Source: Thalassospira profundimaris (GTDB taxonomy: Bacteria > Pseudomonadota > Alphaproteobacteria > Rhodospirillales > Thalassospiraceae). From it: 64,000 nt of DNA. The stretch spans positions 62,001-126,000 of the forward strand of contig NZ_JPWI01000001.1 in the NCBI RefSeq assembly GCF_003326795.1, read 5' to 3'. The notes under the pieces were generated by a model. It did not search any database and was not told the DNA's origin. It saw only the letters and a list, made by a program, of their open reading frames with translations. The position numbers were made by a program, and so were the translations under genes. Of this stretch, positions 63,850 through 64,000 are shown in pieces. How positions within the stretch are numbered: the stretch's first letter is position 1; every line of letters begins with the position of its first letter.

Positions 63850-64000
63850 TTATGCCTTGAGTTTGTAGCCGCTTTTGATCATGCGATAGCACAGTACCCA
63901 AAGCACCGCATTGACCACCGCAAGCACGATGACACCGGTCATGACCGTGCCATCCGAAATCCCGGTAAAGCCATAACGGAACCCGTCAATCATGTAGAAG
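63850..64000 (-). CDS. ABC-2 type transporter permease (C-terminal fragment)
   Basis: The last 49 codons read FYMIDGFRYGFTGISDGTVM, then a membrane helix (TGVIVLAVVNAVLWVLCYRMI) and KSGYKLKA before the stop. This matches the C terminus of ABC-2 permeases of the YadH/NodJ type, which export drugs or polysaccharides with a separate ATPase subunit. The remainder lies beyond the window. Confidence 0.8.
   Translation of the reverse strand, partial: FYMIDGFRYGFTGISDGTVMTGVIVLAVVNAVLWVLCYRMIKSGYKLKA

Noticed and set aside
63635..63901. 88-residue minus-strand frame upstream of argD
   Set aside because: It spans the argD promoter, palindrome and the ABC permease terminator and has no motif.

Overview
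The window looks like chromosome of a marine-type alphaproteobacterium of the Rhodospirillales, most likely Thalassospira or a close relative. This is inferred from moderate-high GC, three TRAP transporter systems, and the ChvG/ChvI-HprK-RapZ-PTS-AhcY cluster typical of Alphaproteobacteria. No rRNA, tRNA, CRISPR array, transposase or prophage was seen. The ends cut two genes: aroQ at the left and an ABC transporter permease at the right.

1-6.8 kb (minus strand): a quinate/shikimate uptake and breakdown operon. In transcription order it has a TRAP transporter (P, Q, M), a quinate/shikimate dehydrogenase-like protein, a GntR/FCD regulator, 3-dehydroshikimate dehydratase (quiC) and 3-dehydroquinate dehydratase (aroQ). 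A sigma70-type promoter with an overlapping dyad lies upstream. 7.1-18.2 kb: a Crp-like regulator overlapping a membrane class III adenylate cyclase, fliW, a DUF4139 protein, a D-2-hydroxyacid dehydrogenase, a multi-PAS histidine-kinase-like protein lacking the phosphoacceptor histidine, and an HD-domain hydrolase. 18.2-23.6 kb: a second TRAP system with an UxaA-family sugar-acid dehydratase and a divergent GntR regulator carrying an extra N-terminal helix-turn-helix.

25.3-34 kb (minus strand): ahcY with a perfect palindrome in its promoter, then a regulatory PTS (EI, HPr, mannose-type EIIA, no EIIB/EIIC) with rapZ, hprK and chvG/chvI. 34.2-41.4 kb: a DctB/DctD-like two-component pair, then two enhancer-like repeats and a sigma54 promoter, which appear to drive a TAXI-type TRAP operon. 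The kinase seems to start at a rare ATT codon.

41.5-50 kb: an MFS transporter; a 60-residue protein followed by a candidate non-coding RNA with two CCUCC-loop hairpins and a terminator; a divergent LysR regulator; and the fmt and def-rmuC translation/repair genes. def and fmt are separated by a DUF429 gene and an AT-rich, probably acquired gene containing a C10 tract. 50.5-59.6 kb: acs, two small regulator/oxidoreductase cassettes (LysR with NTF2-like and SDR; AraC with SDR), and a SulP transporter with a tandem universal stress protein. 59.6-64 kb: a lipoprotein, hslO, argF, argD (perfect 20-bp palindrome in its leader) and the ABC permease end.

Gene identities come from reading protein motifs; no database search was possible. 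Start codons were chosen from Shine-Dalgarno sequences, signal peptides and family lengths.
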